A DNA stretch of 64,000 nucleotides from an uncultured Clostridium sp. (lineage in GTDB: Bacteria; Bacillota; Clostridia; TANB77; CAG-508). The notes under the pieces were generated by a model. That model did not search any database and was not told the origin of the DNA. It saw only the letters and a list, made by a program, of their open reading frames with translations. Made by a program: the position numbers and the translations under genes. Positions 47,814 to 57,359 of this stretch are shown here, piece by piece; position 1 is the stretch's first letter, and the number at the start of each line of letters is the position of its first letter. The stretch lies in contig CAOJXR010000001.1 of NCBI GenBank assembly GCA_948465565.1, forward strand, positions 248,001 through 312,000. Reading direction: 5' to 3'.

Positions 47814-49331
47814 CTAATTTGGTGAAGAATAGGTATCCACAGACAATTCCTCTGTCCCTACAAGCACACCATTTTGATACAATCTTCTAAACGCCTGATA
47901 TTTCAATGGACCAATTTTATTAGAAACAATTTCTACATCAAAATCATTTTCCATTCTTAATCCATAAACCTTAACTGTACAATAACCATTCTCAACTCTA
48001 GACTCAATCTTTATTGGATACGTTCTATTATTTTTAAATCTAAAATCCAAAGAACCATATGCAACAGTAGCATCTCTACCACCATCAGCATATCCAGCCA
48101 AAAACATGTGATTAGTTCTTTCAACAATTTGCAAATTAGCATATAAAACTGCATTATACAAGGTAGTTGATACTTGACAAATCCCCCCACCTAATCCATC
48201 AACAATTCTTCCATTCTCAAAAACAGACGCATTTTTATATCCAGCAGCAATTGTTCTTTCACCAACTATTTTATTATAAGAAAATGTATCTCCTGGCATT
48301 ATTACAGTTCCATTAATTTTATTAGAAGCTAACCTAAGATTAGTTGTTCTATTAGCATTATTTGAATATTTTGTAACAAATGAACCAAGTTCATCTGGAA
48401 AAGCATCTTGTCCTAAATCATTTACTGTAACATCAGCTCTTGTATACTTAAGAGCAACATTATACTCATCTTTTTTCTCTCTTTCAATCTGAGCTTTTAC
48501 ATCATCTACACTATCTCTAAAATCTATACCAGTCACATCAGCATAAACCATTCTAGGTTCTACAGTAAAATAAGCATTCTTCATTTCCCTATATATCTCA
48601 TTATAAATTTTATCAACATCTATTTTTTCTGGATACTTATCATATGTTGGAATATCATAATAAACATCTTTATATCTTTTATTTTTTAATGCATCAATAA
48701 CAATACCTTTTGTTTCCTCGTTAGAAGCGGCTTTTCCAATTTTACCAGATGTTATAATAAGTTCTCCATCCTCTATATAATAACTAGGCTGTGTAACTTG
48801 TTCTGGAAGTTTAGCAGATATATCAGAAATACAATCTTCAAGTGCCTCTTCGTCAAATGTCACATCTATTGTAACATTAACTGGATTTTTAGGTAATTTA
48901 AAAACAGTTATGTCTCTTGTTATTAAAGATCCCTCTCTTCCGACATTATAAGCTTTTTGAACCGCATCATCAAGCTTATACTTAGCATTTATCTGTTCCA
49001 AGGCCAATGAATATAAATTCTCACCATATTGAAAATAAATTGTATTTTCAAGTTTATCCAAAAACTCTGTCTGAACCTTATTCTTAGCATCATCAAGCGT
49101 CAGTGCAGAAACATCTATCCCTTCAATAAAAACACCTTTTTTTATCTTTTTATCAGTATAATTTATAACAGAATAAATAGTTAGGAAACAAACACAAATA
49201 AGGAGAATTATAATCAATGAAATAACTATAACAACTCCCCTAAATTGAATTCTTTTATTATTATCACTATCAGAAATAACTAACTGATTTTCATCTTCTG
49301 TACCATCATGTGAAATAATTTGATTTGCCAT
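47814..49331 (-). CDS. VanW family protein with peptidoglycan-binding-like repeats
   Basis: 505 residues; start MANQIISHDGTED after AGGAG. Cytoplasmic acidic start, one membrane helix (about 35-60), two repeats of a putative peptidoglycan-binding type 4 domain (IEGIDVSALTLDDAKNKVQ at the first), then the VanW domain with NGTVIMPGDTFSYNKIVGERT, GGGICQVSTTLYNAVLYANLQIVERTNHM and AYGSLDFRFKN. Seen widely in Clostridia surfaces; exact role is not established. Confidence 0.88.
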   Translation of the reverse strand: MANQIISHDGTEDENQLVISDSDNNKRIQFRGVVIVISLIIILLICVCFLTIYSVINYTDKKIKKGVFIEGIDVSALTLDDAKNKVQTEFLDKLENTIYFQYGENLYSLALEQINAKYKLDDAVQKAYNVGREGSLITRDITVFKLPKNPVNVTIDVTFDEEALEDCISDISAKLPEQVTQPSYYIEDGELIITSGKIGKAASNEETKGIVIDALKNKRYKDVYYDIPTYDKYPEKIDVDKIYNEIYREMKNAYFTVEPRMVYADVTGIDFRDSVDDVKAQIEREKKDEYNVALKYTRADVTVNDLGQDAFPDELGSFVTKYSNNANRTTNLRLASNKINGTVIMPGDTFSYNKIVGERTIAAGYKNASVFENGRIVDGLGGGICQVSTTLYNAVLYANLQIVERTNHMFLAGYADGGRDATVAYGSLDFRFKNNRTYPIKIESRVENGYCTVKVYGLRMENDFDVEIVSNKIGPLKYQAFRRLYQNGVLVGTEELSVDTYSSPN

Positions 49332-49433
49332 GATTTCTCCTAATAACATGTTGAAAATAATTTAGTATTATTATATTTATATACAATATAAAAGTCAATA
49401 AATGGCATAGGAAAATTTCCCACGCCATCTATA

Positions 49434-50738
49434 TTACAACTTAACTATAACAATTATTCCTTTAGGTTTATTATGTACAATTTTAATCGTACCTCCATGT
49501 ACTTTCACAATCGTATGTGCAATAGCCAATCCTAAACCAGTACCACCTTTTTCCCTCGAACGTGCCTTATCTTCCCTATAAAAACGTTCAAAAACATGTT
49601 TTATAGCTTTATCACTAATACCAATTCCAGTATCTTTAACATTTATAAAAATTTTATCATCAACTGTACGAGATTCAATTTCAATTGAATCTCCCTCTTC
49701 AGTATATTTAAGTGCATTATCAAGCAAAATAACAAGTAATTGCTTTACCTTATTAGAATCAACATATACTTCTTTTGTACACTTTACATTAACATTCATT
49801 GATTTCTTTTGCATTCTAGCCATTTCTTCATATGGAACAGAAATAGTTTTAATCAATTCATTCAAATCAATTTTAGATTTATTTATAACACTATTATTAG
49901 AATCAGCACGAGCCAAATCCATAAGTTCTGTTGCCATTTTAGACAAGCGCCTAGTTTCACTCAAAGTAAGAGCAATATCTTCTGACTTATCAATAATCTT
50001 ACTTTCAGGAGCTTGAAGCAGCATTTCTTGTTTCGCTTGAATAATAGTAAGTGGTGTACGCAATTCATGAGACGCATTTTGAACAAACTCAGCCTGCTTT
50101 TCATACGCCTTAATAATAGGGTCTACTGCCCTTCTTGACAAATAATAACTTATAAAAATTGAAAGCAAAATAACAATTCCTGTACCAATAGTCAATCTAT
50201 CTGTAAAGCTCTCCATCATCTCCTTTTCAGAATTTACATTAACCAAAAACTCCACATAATAACTACCATTTGATGTAGAAATTTCACATGTAGTACCTCT
50301 ATAATAGTACCTTGAATTAACACACATCTCATAAATTTTATCAACATTATTAGTAGTAAAATTTATTTTTTGTAAATACTTCAAGAAAATTTTAGCATTC
50401 AATGATGAAGCAAGTATTTCTCCCTCATCATCTCTTAAAATCGTTATAACTCTAGGATTTGATATTTTTTCAACATATGCTTGTACAACCTCTATAAGCA
50501 TATTATCTGCAAATTCCAACTCTTCTTGGGTAGATTGTTCATCAGTAAAAACAATCTTAGGCATCTCCTCAAACTGTTTCTTCACCTGATACATTTCATT
50601 ATCTACAGAAGTATATAAATACTTACTAACTTGAATCAAAATAACAACACTAAATGTAGTAAAAATTATTGTAAATATTATTAAATTAATTATCATATTT
50701 TTTAATAATTCTGTTCTTACATTTTTTCGTTCTTTCAC
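49434..50738 (-). CDS. Sensor histidine kinase
   Basis: 434 residues. Membrane helix near 12-34, extracytoplasmic sensor of about 140 residues, second helix near 185-205, then H-box FVQNASHELRTPLTIIQAK (phospho-His), N-box KQLLVILLDNALKYT, G1 VKDTGIGIS, F-box FERFYR, G2 GGTGLGLAIAHTIVKVHGG. It lies 70 bases downstream of the response regulator gene and is its probable partner. Sensed signal unknown. Confidence 0.93.
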   Translation of the reverse strand: MKERKNVRTELLKNMIINLIIFTIIFTTFSVVILIQVSKYLYTSVDNEMYQVKKQFEEMPKIVFTDEQSTQEELEFADNMLIEVVQAYVEKISNPRVITILRDDEGEILASSLNAKIFLKYLQKINFTTNNVDKIYEMCVNSRYYYRGTTCEISTSNGSYYVEFLVNVNSEKEMMESFTDRLTIGTGIVILLSIFISYYLSRRAVDPIIKAYEKQAEFVQNASHELRTPLTIIQAKQEMLLQAPESKIIDKSEDIALTLSETRRLSKMATELMDLARADSNNSVINKSKIDLNELIKTISVPYEEMARMQKKSMNVNVKCTKEVYVDSNKVKQLLVILLDNALKYTEEGDSIEIESRTVDDKIFINVKDTGIGISDKAIKHVFERFYREDKARSREKGGTGLGLAIAHTIVKVHGGTIKIVHNKPKGIIVIVKL

Positions 50739-50811
50739 CTTTAATTATCCCCTATTCTATATAAAGTTGAAATATAATTTTAACAACTCAAGATGAGTGA
50801 TTTTATTTCAA

Positions 50812-51480
50812 CTAATCTGATAAAATATATCCAACGCCCCTAAGAGTCTTTATATACTTATCATACCCATACTTTTTCAATTCTTTTCGTAACCCACTTG
50901 CATACACTTCAATAACATTTGTAGAAGTATCTGAATCAAAGCCCCAAATCTTATCAAAAATCTGCTCCTTTGTGATAATTGTATTCTTTGAATTTATTAA
51001 ATACTCTAATAAATCAAATTGCTTTCCCTGTAACCCTATTTCTTTATCATTAATATAAACTTTTCTATTCTTCAAATTCAATGTAAGGTCCTTAAATTGC
51101 AAAGTATCACTAACAAAAAAACCATTATTCCTACGAATTATCGCATCCATCCTAGCTAGTAATTCTTCTCTTTCAAATGGTTTCACCAAATAATCATCAG
51201 CACCCATGTTAAGTCCTTTTACTTTATCACTAACAGAATCTTTTGCAGTTAATAACAATACTGGCGTCAATATTTCCTGAGAACGCAACTTAGATAAAAC
51301 ATCATATCCACTCATCTCAGGCATCATAATATCCAAAATAATGATATCATAAATATTACCTTTAGCATACATATACCCTTCATATCCATCATATGCTTGC
51401 TCAACAGTATATGTTTTTTCTATACATTGCTTAATAGTATCAGACAAAATTTTATCATCTTCGACAATTAGAACCTTCAT
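50812..51480 (-). CDS. OmpR-family response regulator
   Basis: 222 residues. Receiver with acidic pocket (IVEDD), phospho-acceptor Asp in IIILDIMMPEMSGYD, Thr in LLLTAKDS and Lys in YLVKPFEREEL; winged-helix DNA-binding part ends with TLRGVGYILSD. Forms a two-component system with the kinase downstream. Confidence 0.95.
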   Translation of the reverse strand: MKVLIVEDDKILSDTIKQCIEKTYTVEQAYDGYEGYMYAKGNIYDIIILDIMMPEMSGYDVLSKLRSQEILTPVLLLTAKDSVSDKVKGLNMGADDYLVKPFEREELLARMDAIIRRNNGFFVSDTLQFKDLTLNLKNRKVYINDKEIGLQGKQFDLLEYLINSKNTIITKEQIFDKIWGFDSDTSTNVIEVYASGLRKELKKYGYDKYIKTLRGVGYILSD

Positions 51481-51556
51481 ACAAACTCCTTTTATTTACT
51501 CATCAAATTATACCATACTAACAAAGATTATATAATCCAAATATTAAAAAAGACTT

Positions 51557-51600
51557 AAAAAACTATTTGCAAAATTATTTTTCACAAATAGTTTTTTAAA
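51557..51600 (-). terminator. Terminator after the NPCBM-like gene
   Basis: AAAAAACTATTTG and CAAATAGTTTTTT, 13 pairs with a 15-base loop; separates this gene from the two-component genes. Confidence 0.85.
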
Positions 51601-51605
51601 CACTC

Positions 51606-52844
51606 TTATTTCTTTACAATCAACATTGGGTCAGCAACAAAATACTTTACTGTAGAACTTCCTTTAAAAGAAATCTTCAATTTCTTGACACCAGAAACAT
51701 CTACCGAAAAATTAATATCTGATAAATCACCACTAAATTGGTTAGAAAAATAAATCACTTTTCCATCTCCATAAATAGTAATACGAAGCTTTTGAGCATC
51801 AGCCATATTTATTTCTGTACCATCTGATTGAATACATAAATTTCCTGATAATCTACTATACTCCTTATTTAAATCAAACTCTACTTCTCCACCTTTAGTA
51901 TCTGAAGATAAAATATAATTCGTAAAACCTGTTCCCTTTACATTTGTAATTGCATTTTCACCTTTTACAACTGATAATTTTCCATTTGTAACATTTGATT
52001 TTAAATTTAACAAACTAGAAGGAGTAGGTTCAGTATTATTCAATTCTTCCTCTAAATCTTTAATATCTTTATCATCTGGTAACAATTTCTTAACAGCATT
52101 AATATTAGTTCTAGCCTTTGCATAATCTGATTTTAGTAACAATCTAGTCTCAAGTACAAATTGATTTTTATATTCCTCAATTAATTCTTTAGTAGCCTCA
52201 GTAACCTCATCAGAAATCTCATCATAATCAATCAAAAACTTTAAAATATCAATAACATTCTTATTTTCCTTTAAAGCCTCAACCTCATTCTTCATTTTAG
52301 CAATATGTATTTCAGAAATTTTATCATTAACAGCATCTGTATTCTTTAACTCATCCTCTATATTGTCTAAAACTCCTAAAGCCTTTTCATATTTTTTCTC
52401 TTTCAAATACTCATCACTACTTACTAAGTATTCATTTAAATATAATTGTTCTATCTCTTTTAATTTATCACTAACATCACTATATTTATCATAATCCTTA
52501 TCAATAGATTTTAATAATTTAATAGCCTCTTTATAATCTTTAGAATCTATAGCAGAAATAGCAGTCTCATATACTTGCCCCATCTTTTCATTAGATAACT
52601 CTTTTTCTTTTCTAGTTAAAAATTCTTTTCCAAGGTAAAAACTAATTAAAACTAAAATTATTACAAATAAAATTGTCAAAAAGAAATTTCTAACCTTTCT
52701 TCCAAATGAATTTTTTCTTCTTTCCTTCTCAGCCTTTATATCAGCTTTTTCTTGCATTTTTCTTTGTTTTTCTTCTAATTTCATTTCTTGAGCTTTAAGT
52801 TTCAATTCTTTTTTACTAAGTGTTTTTTCTTCATTTTCTTCCAT
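51606..52844 (-). CDS. Membrane-anchored protein with helical stalk and NPCBM-like carbohydrate-binding end
   Basis: 412 residues. Lys/Glu-rich cytoplasmic coiled coil (1-50), one membrane helix (about 52-70), a long helical TPR-like region (ISAIDSKDYKEAIKLLKSIDKDYDKY; YEKALGVLDNIEDEL) and a beta-rich C-terminal module with KGGEVEFDLNKEYSRLSGNL, LRITIYGDGKVIYF and SVDVSGVKKLKISF, matching the NPCBM pattern of carbohydrate-binding modules. Likely a wall-facing sugar-binding receptor. No catalytic domain. Confidence 0.75.
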   Translation of the reverse strand: MEENEEKTLSKKELKLKAQEMKLEEKQRKMQEKADIKAEKERRKNSFGRKVRNFFLTILFVIILVLISFYLGKEFLTRKEKELSNEKMGQVYETAISAIDSKDYKEAIKLLKSIDKDYDKYSDVSDKLKEIEQLYLNEYLVSSDEYLKEKKYEKALGVLDNIEDELKNTDAVNDKISEIHIAKMKNEVEALKENKNVIDILKFLIDYDEISDEVTEATKELIEEYKNQFVLETRLLLKSDYAKARTNINAVKKLLPDDKDIKDLEEELNNTEPTPSSLLNLKSNVTNGKLSVVKGENAITNVKGTGFTNYILSSDTKGGEVEFDLNKEYSRLSGNLCIQSDGTEINMADAQKLRITIYGDGKVIYFSNQFSGDLSDINFSVDVSGVKKLKISFKGSSTVKYFVADPMLIVKK

Positions 52845-52920
52845 AAAAAAACCTCTTTTCTATCGTTTTATTTATATATAACATAAATTCATTTTTTTCT
52901 CAAGATTTTTTATATATTTA

Positions 52921-53430
52921 CTATAAAATACATTTTTTTAATTCGCCAAGCACTCTAACAATCTCAAAAATATTTCTTCCAACACAAGGCATATACTCAA
53001 AAATTCCTCTCACAATTCCTAATCCATCAATAATAATCACATTACTAGTAACATAATTATTTCCAAGTTCTTTAGCAACCGCTCCATACTTTCTAGCAAT
53101 CTCACCAATTGGGTCATCAATAATCGGAAAACTTATTTGAATACCATTCAACCTAAAAATTTCATCCATCCATGCATTATGTGAAAGCAAATTACCTGTA
53201 CTCATACAAACAATTTTGCAATTCAATTCCTCAAACAAATGCTTATTTTGCTCCAAAAAAATCATCTCAGCAGTTGCCATAGGATAAAAATCCTCCTGAT
53301 AAGAAAAAATCACAGTCCACTTACCAGATTTATCAGGAACATTAACCAGCCCTTTTGTCGAATTACAATTAATTTCAGGAGCCTTTCCCCCAAGCTGAAT
53401 CTTTCCATTAGCCAAAACTTCATAATCCAT
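52921..53430 (-). CDS. Peroxiredoxin-fold protein lacking the peroxidatic cysteine
   Basis: 169 residues; start MDYEVLANGKIQLGGKAPEI after GAGGAGG. The AhpC/TSA fold is clear: the active-site stretch reads FSYQEDFYPMATAE where active enzymes have F-x-x-P-x-DFTPVC(T/S)(T/S)E, so the catalytic Cys is Ala52 and two further active-site residues differ. The later DDPIGEIARKYGAVA and MPCVGRNIFEIVRVL parts are normal. It is probably not a peroxidase by the usual mechanism; a binding or regulatory role is more likely. Cys22, the one in MPCVG and one near the end remain. Confidence 0.8.
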   Translation of the reverse strand: MDYEVLANGKIQLGGKAPEINCNSTKGLVNVPDKSGKWTVIFSYQEDFYPMATAEMIFLEQNKHLFEELNCKIVCMSTGNLLSHNAWMDEIFRLNGIQISFPIIDDPIGEIARKYGAVAKELGNNYVTSNVIIIDGLGIVRGIFEYMPCVGRNIFEIVRVLGELKKCIL

Positions 53431-53576
53431 AATACTTTCCTCCTCATTTAATATATTCATAGAAAATTAAAACGCCACCCTTTACAGGATGGCTTGGGGA
53501 AGAAAAAAATTTTCAAGACTATATTTTCAAGTCTTCGTATATATAATAATCCATTAACATTAAAATAACCTTAAAA

Positions 53577-54386
53577 TTAAAAAATTTTATTAACAATTTT
53601 AGAAATTAACAAAAGAACTATGTACACTCCTGCAATGCTTGCGCCTGTAGGCAAATTCAAGAAAAAGCTCACAAACATTCCAAGTACAAAACAAGTAACA
53701 GAAATAATAGAAGAAATAATTATTAATTGTCTAAAACTATTTGTTAATCCTTTCGCAATAACTGCCGGAAAAACAATCAAACTTGAAATAAGTAAAGTTC
53801 CCATCATTCTCATTCCAAGAACAACAACCAAAGCAGTCAAAAAAGAAATCAAAAATTGATAAAAAACAACATTTATTCCCCTTGCTTTAGCAAACTTCTC
53901 ATCATAAGTTATCATAAATAACCTATTATAAAAAAACATATATACTCCAAGAACAGCAATACAAAGAATTATACTAACAATAACATCAATCTTTGTCATT
54001 GACAAAATACTACCAAACATATAATTAGCAACATCAATATTAAAACCTGTAGAAACTGATGTAATAATTATACCTGTCGCCAAAGCACCAGTGGAAACAA
54101 GAGCAATCGGAATATCCCCACTCTCACCACGTTTTTGACTTATAATCATTATTATAACTGCAGCTACCATAACAATTGGCAAGGATATTGATAATGGTGG
54201 TAAATCAAGTGCCACAGCAAGCGTAAGAGAAGCAAAACCAACTTCCCCCAAACCATGACCAATCATAGAATAATTTTTTAACACCAATATAACACCAATA
54301 ATCGCTGCACACATTGAAATCGCAACACCACAAATCAATGCTCTCTGTATAAATGTATAATTCAACAAATTTATAATCTGCTCCAT
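53577..54386 (-). CDS. Metal ABC transporter permease (ZnuB/MntB family)
   Basis: 269 residues with about eight membrane helices; LVLKNYSMIGHGLGEVGFASL and GTLLISSLIVFPAVIAKGLTNSFRQL are family motifs, and GGKLSG-type region IGVILVLKN is near the start. Together with the ATPase and binding-protein genes at 57.4-59.0 kb it would form a zinc- or manganese-type importer, but it is separated from them by about 3 kb. Confidence 0.88.
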   Translation of the reverse strand: MEQIINLLNYTFIQRALICGVAISMCAAIIGVILVLKNYSMIGHGLGEVGFASLTLAVALDLPPLSISLPIVMVAAVIIMIISQKRGESGDIPIALVSTGALATGIIITSVSTGFNIDVANYMFGSILSMTKIDVIVSIILCIAVLGVYMFFYNRLFMITYDEKFAKARGINVVFYQFLISFLTALVVVLGMRMMGTLLISSLIVFPAVIAKGLTNSFRQLIIISSIISVTCFVLGMFVSFFLNLPTGASIAGVYIVLLLISKIVNKIF

Positions 54387-54447
54387 TTTTTACCCTCTTC
54401 CAAAAAATAACATAAATATTTTAACACATATACAAGTTTTGTGCAAC

Positions 54448-54480
54448 AAAAAATCCCCCTTTCACAAGGGAGATTTTTTC
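54448..54480 (-). terminator. Terminator after the 54526-54783 open frame
   Basis: About 14-pair stem with one mismatch, A6/T6 flanks. Nearly the same sequence recurs at 55142-55171. Confidence 0.8.
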
Positions 54481-54525
54481 ATACTATACAACTATTCGAA
54501 TCAATAATGTTAATAAAAAATTCAT

Positions 54526-54783
54526 TTATTTCATCACCTTTTCATATGTTTTATTACAAGATTTACAAGTAATTTTCATTTTATAACTAGCCACTTTTTT
54601 ATCTAATATAGTAATTAAGGGCTCATTATCTTTAGAACAGCAAAATCTATTTTTTATGATGACTAATTCATCATTACATTCTTTACCTTCCTTGCTATCT
54701 TCAAAATCTAATATTACACTTCCTTTACTTCCACAATTACATTTATATTCTAATTCTAATCTATCATAAGTTGAATAACATAT
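54526..54783 (-). pseudogene. Cys-rich open frame without a start codon
   Basis: 85 sense codons open with no ATG, GTG or TTG near the 5' end and a stop codon immediately upstream. Translation begins ICYSTYDRLELEYKC and holds CNCGSKG, a CC pair and CKSCNKTYEKVMK, a zinc-ribbon-like pattern. Possibly the end of a gene whose 5' part was lost, or a continuation of the gene just upstream after mutations. No family recognised. Confidence 0.4.
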
Positions 54784-54803
54784 TTATTATACTTTTATTT
54801 AAT

Positions 54804-55025
54804 TTAAATCACTTTCATAATTATATCGTTTCCATTATTATTTACATACTTTCCTTCATAATAATCTGGGATATCTTGTAAATCTGAAATTCCATAATGA
54901 GTATCGTTTTGTACTTGATTATTATTAAACCTATTTGTACCTATAATAATTCCAAATCCTAATATAAATACTGCTACACTAGAAGTTATACAATAAATTA
55001 ATTTTTTACTTTTATTATTATTCAT
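54804..55025 (-). CDS. Short membrane-anchored protein, possibly a truncated anti-sigma-type protein
   Basis: 73 residues; start MNNNKSKKLIYCITSSVAVFILGF with AGGAAG about 9 bases upstream. One membrane helix then about 40 extracytoplasmic residues. The helix and its basic start resemble Clostridia anti-sigma/DUF4367-type proteins, but such proteins are much longer. The frame is open for 24 codons upstream of this ATG, so it may be a central fragment of a decayed gene. Confidence 0.4.
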   Translation of the reverse strand: MNNNKSKKLIYCITSSVAVFILGFGIIIGTNRFNNNQVQNDTHYGISDLQDIPDYYEGKYVNNNGNDIIMKVI

Positions 55026-55141
55026 ATCAAACTTCTTCCTGATGTTTGATATAGCTATTTTCTCTTTAATATGAAAATAGCAAAAATAATAAGCCAAAAC
55101 AGTATATTGGTAAATCTCTTTTTCTATCTTAATATAAGCAC

Positions 55142-55172
55142 AAAAAACTCCCTTTCACAAGGGAGTTTTTTC
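55142..55172 (-). terminator. Terminator after the 190-aa membrane protein gene
   Basis: Perfect 13-pair stem AAAAAACTCCCTT with TCAC loop and T6 tail on the minus strand. Confidence 0.95.
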
Positions 55173-55184
55173 TACATTTAACTA

Positions 55185-55757
55185 TTAAAATGATGTACCA
55201 ATAACTTTACCTTTATATAAATAGAAAGTCATATATGTATCACCTGTAGCAGTATATTTCTTTTCTTTCTTCCAGATACCTTCATCATCGTCTTCATCTT
55301 CTTTATCTGGTTTACTTGTTACACCAATTTTGCAAACAACTTTAGTCAAGTTCTTGTCATCTTTTGCTTTAGTTGAATAAATAACTTTCTTTAATTTATA
55401 TTTTGTTTGACCTTTATCGCTTTCGTCATATCTTTTCTTTATAGATTTTTCAAAATCTTCAACATCATCATCTTCAACATCATCTAATTCATCTTTGAAT
55501 TTTTCAACTCTGTCATCACCATATCCAGCATTTTGCCAAGCAACAGCAGCCTTTGTATCCATAGCTTTTAAAATCTTTTCATCTTTGCAAGAATTTAAAG
55601 CATTAAGATATTTCTTAACACCACTATTACCTACTCCTCCCAATAAGTTTACAGCAACAATAGCAACTACTAAAACAGCTACTACAGCTACTACGATTTT
55701 TACATGTGATTTAATCCATGCAAAAACGTTTGAAAATACACTTTTAACTTTTCCCAT
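55185..55757 (-). CDS. Hypothetical membrane-anchored, charged protein
   Basis: 190 residues. Short amphipathic start, one membrane helix (about 18-42, KIVVAVVAVLVVAIVAVNLL), then an extracytoplasmic domain that starts with helices (SGVKKYLNALNSCKDEKILKAM), an acidic Asp-rich run (DELDDVEDDDVEDFEKS) and a beta-like end (TATGDTYMTFYLYKGKVIGTSF). The fold resembles NTF2-like DUF4878-type lipoprotein domains only in outline. Own terminator; the strong ribosome binding site is GGGGAAAAA only. Function unknown. Confidence 0.75.
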   Translation of the reverse strand: MGKVKSVFSNVFAWIKSHVKIVVAVVAVLVVAIVAVNLLGGVGNSGVKKYLNALNSCKDEKILKAMDTKAAVAWQNAGYGDDRVEKFKDELDDVEDDDVEDFEKSIKKRYDESDKGQTKYKLKKVIYSTKAKDDKNLTKVVCKIGVTSKPDKEDEDDDEGIWKKEKKYTATGDTYMTFYLYKGKVIGTSF

Positions 55758-55901
55758 GTGTTTTTCCCCTTTCAGTTTTATTTTTTAAAATTTAATAACT
55801 TTATCGATAGACTAAGTATATTATATAGGAATAAAAATATCAATAAATTTTTTATAATTTTTTGTCTTTTTTTGTCTTTTTTCTGTTTTTCAAGAACTCC
55901 T

Positions 55902-57359
55902 CTATACACCAATTGCACACAAGTCATCTGTCACAACACCCTTACTAGACGTAAAATCTAAGACTTCTCTATTCAATAAATTTTTATATTTATCCCCTAC
56001 ATTACTATCCTCAATAACACCATTTTTAAATCCAATTAATATCAAATTCTGAAGCTCATCATCCTCAAACCCATTTTGAGCCCTAAACACCTTAACATTT
56101 TCAAAAACAGCCTTATATGTTGAATACTCATGTTCTATAAATTTTGCATTTTTACCAGTTAAAGAAGAAATAACATTAGTAATAACTATACCATCATCAT
56201 TCAATAGCCTTCTCGTATTCAAAATAGCCTCATATGTAGTGAGTTGAAAAGGAGCATCAATCCCCTTAAAAGCATCAATCAATATACAATCATACTTTTT
56301 ATCAGCCTTATTCAAATATATTCTACCATCTTCATGAAAAATATTTAATCTCTCATTATTTGTATCTAACTTAAAATACTCCTTCGCAATTTCCGTCATT
56401 TTAGGATCAATTTCAACAACATCAATATTCTTATCTTTATACTTTTCTAAATAATATGTTGGATATGTATAAGCAGCCCCACCAATCATTAAAGTATCTT
56501 TCGTGTCATTTTTATAATAGTCAAACAAATCATAAAATTTTAAATAATCACTTGATAATCTATTTTCATCTGTAACAATCGATTCATATCCCAAACCAAC
56601 TTGAACAGCATACATTTCATTACCATTTGCATCAATTTGTCTAACCCATATTCTACTATATTCAGAATCTGTGTCCAAAATGATATCAGAATGTTTATCA
56701 AAAAAGACTTTCTTACCAAAAAGAACAATACTCACTAAGAAAACAACAGTAAATAATGACTTAATAATATACATCTTATTTTTTTCATCATACACTAAAA
56801 AAGATAATACACACAAAACCACAACTAATAGCAAAATAATATTTTTAACACCTAACAATGGAATTAGAATAAATCCAGCTAAAAAAGTTCCAACAATACT
56901 TCCAACTGTCGAAAAAGAAGACATCTTACCCGAAACCTTTCCAACTTCATCCAAATCTTTGTCTTTTAACTTAACGCAATAAGGTGAAACAGTTGCTAAA
57001 AATAAACTAGGCAAGCCAAAAGTAAGTGTAGAACAAATTATGGCAACAAATTCTAGATTCAAATTAGTTAAAGACAATGGCTCAATCACATACAATTCCA
57101 TTAAAGGAATAATGCTTGTAAACATTGCAGCTGTCAATAAAAAAATAGACAACACATTTATATGAGAATACTTATCTGAAATTCTTCCACCCAAATAATA
57201 TCCTAAACTCATAAAACCAAGCATCATACCAATAATACAAGTCCAAATTAAATTAGAACTTCCCAAATATGGTGATAAAATTCTTGCAGCAACAAGTTCT
57301 ATAATCATTCCTATTGCACCAGCACAAAAAGCTGTAATCTCTAACATATATTTTCTCAT
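55902..57359 (-). CDS. Fused MFS/spermidine-synthase-like membrane protein
   Basis: 485 residues: an N-terminal domain of about seven membrane helices (FCAGAIGMIIELVAARILSPYLG at the start) fused to a spermidine-synthase-type methyltransferase fold with TLMIGGAAYTYPTYYLEKY, VVEIDPKMTEIAKEYF and CILIDAFKGIDAPF. The aminopropyltransferase residues are only partly kept, so the reaction is uncertain. Its start overlaps the end of the ABC ATPase gene by four bases, implying one operon. Confidence 0.85.
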   Translation of the reverse strand: MRKYMLEITAFCAGAIGMIIELVAARILSPYLGSSNLIWTCIIGMMLGFMSLGYYLGGRISDKYSHINVLSIFLLTAAMFTSIIPLMELYVIEPLSLTNLNLEFVAIICSTLTFGLPSLFLATVSPYCVKLKDKDLDEVGKVSGKMSSFSTVGSIVGTFLAGFILIPLLGVKNIILLLVVVLCVLSFLVYDEKNKMYIIKSLFTVVFLVSIVLFGKKVFFDKHSDIILDTDSEYSRIWVRQIDANGNEMYAVQVGLGYESIVTDENRLSSDYLKFYDLFDYYKNDTKDTLMIGGAAYTYPTYYLEKYKDKNIDVVEIDPKMTEIAKEYFKLDTNNERLNIFHEDGRIYLNKADKKYDCILIDAFKGIDAPFQLTTYEAILNTRRLLNDDGIVITNVISSLTGKNAKFIEHEYSTYKAVFENVKVFRAQNGFEDDELQNLILIGFKNGVIEDSNVGDKYKNLLNREVLDFTSSKGVVTDDLCAIGV

